Assembly: GCA_030272155.1 (NCBI GenBank)
Contig: CP126191.1
Location: forward strand, 6,222,501 to 6,286,500
Direction: 5' to 3'
DNA: 64,000 nucleotides
Source of the DNA: Tetradesmus obliquus
Lineage: Eukaryota > Chlorophyta > Chlorophyceae > Sphaeropleales > Scenedesmaceae
The translations under genes were made by a program, and so were the position numbers. The notes beneath the pieces were generated by a model. It was given only the letters and a program-made list of their open reading frames with translations, did not search any database and had not been told where the DNA came from. Shown in pieces: positions 60,701 to 64,000 of this stretch; the first letter of the stretch is position 1, and every line of letters starts with the position of its first letter.

Positions 60701-63497
60701 CCAGGCACTGGGCAGAAGGGCACACCTGGAAAGGCAGGCACTGGTGAGGCTAGCAGTGAGGGGCTGCCACAGCATAGCACTGAGCAGTGTGCTTCCATGC
60801 AAGTCTTGAGCACGCAGAGACTAGCTGGTACTGGCAATTCAGGGCATGCCAGAACCATGCAACGTTGTTCAGACAGCATGATCACCATGTGTGCTGGCAC
60901 CTGAGCAGCTGACGCTGCTGCTGCTCCGCCTGCAGGCCAACCACCCGGGAGGTCTGCCTCACCCACCAAGCCAGCAAGCAGCCCTGCAGTGGCTGCTGCC
61001 ACGGCAGCAGCAGCAGCTGCAGCAGCTGCTGCACTGGCAGCGCATGCTGGTAGCACTGGCCAAGCAGCTGATGTTGCTGCTGTGCCGCTGGCTGCTGACA
61101 TCCGCGCCGTCATCACCACAGCCAAGCAGGAGGTCGAGGCGGCTGCAAAGGCGTATTACGCCGCCAAGGTGTGCTGCGCTCAATTCTGAGCAGTGTGTCC
61201 TTTTGTGCAAGTCAACCACGCGACACGTGCATGTAGGTCAGCTGCAGAGCTCAACGTGCTGTATCCAGGCATACTCTTTGTTGCCAACGCTCTGCCGCCT
61301 GTGGTGTCTGCTGCCATGTCCAGGAGGCTGCACGTCCCATCCGCTACCCTGCAAAGATCGCTGCCAGCTGCAAGGAGCTCATGGCTGGCGTGGATACTGT
61401 GCTGGCAGCACTTACAGACATGCTGCAGCAGCATATGGTCACAGCTTCCAAGCGGCTGCGTGTGCAGGTGAGCAGCACATCAAAAACGGTCCCTTGCTGG
61501 CATGGCATGGGCCAGCCCCACTGGGGGTGCGTGGCACGCATTGGTGCAGCTCAAAGAAGGCAGCGTGTAGGAGTGTGCTGCCTAGCCACCTCCATTCAGC
61601 CACTGCAGGTCGCCGCACACCTGTGAGATAGGCAGATGAGCATGGACCTATTTGACGTACTGCTACACGTGACAAGCATGCCGGTCTGCTTGCAGGTGGT
61701 GCAGGCGCACCGGCTGCTAGAGCGCGTGCCTGCAGCAGCGCTGCAGCTGCTCAGCCGGCACTTGCTGTCTGCAGCGCAGCAGCAGCAGGGCCTGCTGCTC
61801 GGCGAGTTTGCCAAGCAGCGGCAGCGCCTGGAGCAGCAGCTGGAGCTGCACAAGACCAGCCTGCACCCCAGCATGCTGCACCCTAGCAGGTAAGGTGGTG
61901 GCAGGCAACATGGCGCTATACACATAGACATGCTTGCCCTGGCCCCTGCAGTAGTGCGTTGCTTTGTGATCACTGATTGTAGTATTGGAGGAGGGGCCGG
62001 ATACCTGCCAAGCGTAGATATGTAATAGTTCACAGTTTGTGCGCTTGATGCTGCATCCATATGAATACCATACCGCGGTTTTGCTGGCTCTCCCGCACAA
62101 TGCTGCTGATGTGCCGCACTGACTGCATCCAGGCGCTCAGAGCTGGAGGCCCTCAAGTCTGCTGAGGCAGCGCGCCAGGCAGCAGCAGCGGAGCTCACGT
62201 CAGCCTGTGCTGCCAGCTGCCTGGCCCTCATCGCCAGCCAGACCGGCCAGCTGTCTGCCGCGCAGGCGGAGCTGTGCCGGCTGCTGCTGGGCCTGCTAGA
62301 CGGCTGCGCCATGCCTGCGGACCTGGTGGAGGCGGCTGGCGGCCCTGCTGATGGCCTGGATGGCCTGGAGCAGCGCAGCATGCTGCAGCTGGAGCGGCTG
62401 GCGCTGGCACAGGAGGAGGCGGCGCCCACAGGTGCGGGTTGTCTCTGAAAGCCAGCAACAGCGAATAAGCTGCGGCTTTGGGCATGGCTGTGTTGCCGCG
62501 GCTTGCTGCATGCGAAGAAGATGTCTTCTGCTGGGTGCAGTGCTGTGCTATGTGTAGGCACCTCGGTAGTTCAGCACCATGTCACAACGAGCGAATTGCA
62601 GCAAGCCCGCCATAGCAGCATTATGTGCTCACATCCCAGGCAGGGCATGAAGGCAGCAGTGATGATGATGTGCGCTGGGAACTCGCTGCTGCTCTGCGCA
62701 GGCCCAGCACCCAGCCCAGCGCCTGCAGCAGGGGCCAAGGCAGCAAGCAAGCCCGCAAAGCCAGGTGACGCCAGCAGCGAGGCAGCAGCAGCTGCAGCAT
62801 CCTCTGCGAGGTCCTACGCATACGTGTGCTGGAGCCTGGCCCCGGGTGCTGTCAGCCTGAGCAGCCTAGGCTGGCAGCCAGCTGACCAGCAGGCTGTTGG
62901 TGCCTCTGCCAGTGGGGCTGCGGCAGCGGCCGTGGGAGGCGCTCCTGCAGGTGAGCTGTACTAGCGTGCGGCATGGTACTGCAGATTGCTGAGCGTGCAG
63001 CTGCTGAGTGCACTTGTCACGCAGGCAAGCAGTAAAATGTCGCATGCTTTTGTCACCGTCATCCATAGGCCAGCGCTGGCAGCGGCATCAGTCAGGCTGC
63101 ATGGCCTACTCCTGGCCTGGGCTATTCCAAGTCGCATCAGCGTAGCTTGCCGGTGTGAAGCGCACCTGACTTGGGTGCACTTGTCTGTCTGCTTTCAGGG
63201 CTCGGTAGCGTGGCGCCAGCTGCACAGCAGAAGGGAGTTGCTGCAACTGCTGCTGCAAATGCCGCGGCAGCGCCAGCACAAATTGCAGCAACTGATACTG
63301 GGCCAGTCGTCGTGGGCTACGATACCCCCTGCCAGCGGGCGGTGATCAGAGCGCAGAAGGCCACCATGTGCCTTACAGAGCAAGCACTGGCAGCAGCTGT
63401 AGCGCAGCTGAAGCAACAGCTGTGGCAGTGGCTGGGGCAGGAAAGGCAGTGGGCTCCTGCGTGGAGCAGGATGGTCGAGGAGCTGGACGAGGTCTAG
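54783..63497 (+). CDS. CCDC180: CCDC180-like giant coiled-coil protein, 18-exon model, about 1,700 aa
   Basis: Exons: 54783-54890, 55009-55245, 55416-55652, 55812-56035, 56292-56685, 56937-58108, 58175-58256, 58363-58512, 58821-59181, 59564-59777, 59936-60242, 60542-60743, 60936-61168, 61324-61467, 61696-61889, 62133-62431, 62702-62950 and 63199-63497. The phases sum to an open frame. The protein is almost wholly helical with Gln/Ala-rich interruptions. Family landmarks: ELDGRLRAHRPRPGRIEEEV next to RAARSIELLAQRR; the C-terminal DUF4456-like RLEQQLELHKTSLHPSMLHP; and TPCQRAVIRAQKA near the end. In animals CCDC180 is a ciliary or sperm-flagellum coiled-coil protein of similar size with DUF4455 and DUF4456. 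The start could instead be the ATG at 55012. The exon at 59564 has an exact second copy upstream (separate entry). Confidence 0.78.
59181..59200 (+). repeat. GT dinucleotide run on a splice donor
   Basis: The donor after CCDC180 exon 9 is followed by an uninterrupted GTGTGTGTGTGTGT tract, so the exact donor is one of several possible GT steps. The exon phase fits the first. Confidence 0.75.
59292..59631 (+). repeat. Perfect 170-bp tandem duplication covering an intron end and part of an exon
   Basis: Bases 59292-59461 are identical to 59462-59631. Each copy contains intron sequence, the acceptor CTTGTCTTCGCAG and the first 68 bases of an exon (EGGQYTEENVATYKAGISGI, then DHH). The first copy runs straight into the second and meets a TGA right after DHHA, with no donor, so only the acceptor in the second copy gives an open reading frame. 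Confidence 0.97.
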
Positions 63498-64000
63498 GGG
63501 CTTTGCGGTGGCGGGCCATACCTGTGACCTAGTTAGGGTCGGGGCAACCTAAAGATGTCAGCACGTGGCAGGGGTTATGTACTGCCGCTGAAGGGGTTAG
63601 GGGTCTGCGTAGTCACGGCTCTCCTGCAGCAACATACTGTCAAAGCACCACCAGCCACTTGAAACAAGATTACGCGCTCGGATCGCAAAGTTCGTGACTT
63701 CGTCGTTGTACCAGCTTTGGCCTCTTGGTTGCTGCTGGTACCCATCAACTTGTTAATGATTATACGTCAAACTGTTGCAGATTGAATTGTGACGAAACGA
63801 AAGCAAGAAAACAACCAGAAGTGCGGAGGCTGCATGTGTCGCGTGTCGTGTGGGAACTTACGCCCGGTACCATCAATTTCCAACCTTTGATCGTTTGTAA
63901 GAAGCCATAAAAGGGGCTGACGCCCCGGGAGAGGCTTTGGCCTGACCCAGCGAATCGTGCTCTTGGGCAAGTCGGAGGCAGGCAAGAAGAATGCCCAGCG
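63498..64000. other. CCDC180 3' flank; possible start of a further exon at the window edge
   Basis: No gene until about 63950. There CCCAG is followed by a frame reading RIVLLGKSEAGKKNAQ to the end of the window. G-K-S-E-A-G-K-K resembles a P-loop with Lys at the usual Ser/Thr position. Too short to call. Confidence 0.3.

Noticed and set aside
1..64000. Bacterial-type operons, CRISPR arrays or prophage
   Set aside because: The genes are intron-rich eukaryotic genes; regular short repeats with unique spacers were not seen.

Overview
This window is nuclear DNA of a green alga, most likely a core chlorophyte. Protein-coding genes are split into many short exons. Introns are about 60-400 bases long, with GTGAG/GTGCG donors and (T)GCTGCAG acceptors. 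Coding sequence is rich in CAG/GCA (Gln, Ala) runs. Several products carry plastid transit peptides and belong to plastid families (HCF101, plastid bS16, a starch-targeting CBM48 protein). A CCDC180 homologue and an EF-hand protein with an RII-like helix pair suggest that the lineage keeps cilium genes. No operons, bacterial ribosome binding sites, CRISPR arrays, rRNA or convincing tRNA were seen. Exon joins below were made by reading splice sites by eye. In almost every multi-exon gene the phases add up to an intact frame, which is the main support for the models.

Layout. 0-3 kb: an FHA-domain gene (minus) divergent from a predicted plastid membrane protein (plus). 4.2-11.3 kb: two head-to-head CK1-like protein kinase genes with matching intron positions. 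11.3-14.3 kb: no convincing gene; holds a 160-bp tandem repeat. 14.3-17.0 kb: a secreted CAP/PR-1-type protein (minus). 18.1-22.3 kb: a p32/MAM33-family mitochondrial protein (minus) divergent from a PTST-like starch-binding protein (plus). 24.5-35.1 kb: FANCD2, the central protein of the Fanconi anaemia DNA-crosslink pathway (minus, about thirty exons). 35.6-40.7 kb: HCF101 and plastid ribosomal protein bS16 in tandem (plus). 41.7-43.4 kb: a p47/PUX-type SEP-UBX Cdc48 adaptor (minus). 43.7-44.9 kb: the EF-hand protein. 45.6-46.5 kb: an unrecognised single-pass membrane protein. 47.9-49.5 kb: CutC. 49.9-51.1 kb: an unrecognised small multi-exon gene (minus). 52.5-53.5 kb: GOT1 Golgi transport protein. 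54.8-63.5 kb: CCDC180, carrying a perfect 170-bp tandem duplication over one exon. The last bases may enter a further exon with a P-loop-like motif.

The genes do not form one pathway. Shared themes are plastid function (2104-2859, PTST, HCF101, bS16), protein and membrane traffic (p47, GOT1), genome stability (FANCD2, perhaps the FHA protein) and cilia (CCDC180, EF-hand protein, perhaps the 50-51 kb gene). Divergent gene pairs separated by about 0.3-0.8 kb recur at least five times, so shared promoters are likely common. The most rewarding observations are the intact algal FANCD2 with a candidate ubiquitination lysine, the exact exon duplication in CCDC180, the duplicated kinase pair with altered catalytic motifs, and the two genes I could not assign.
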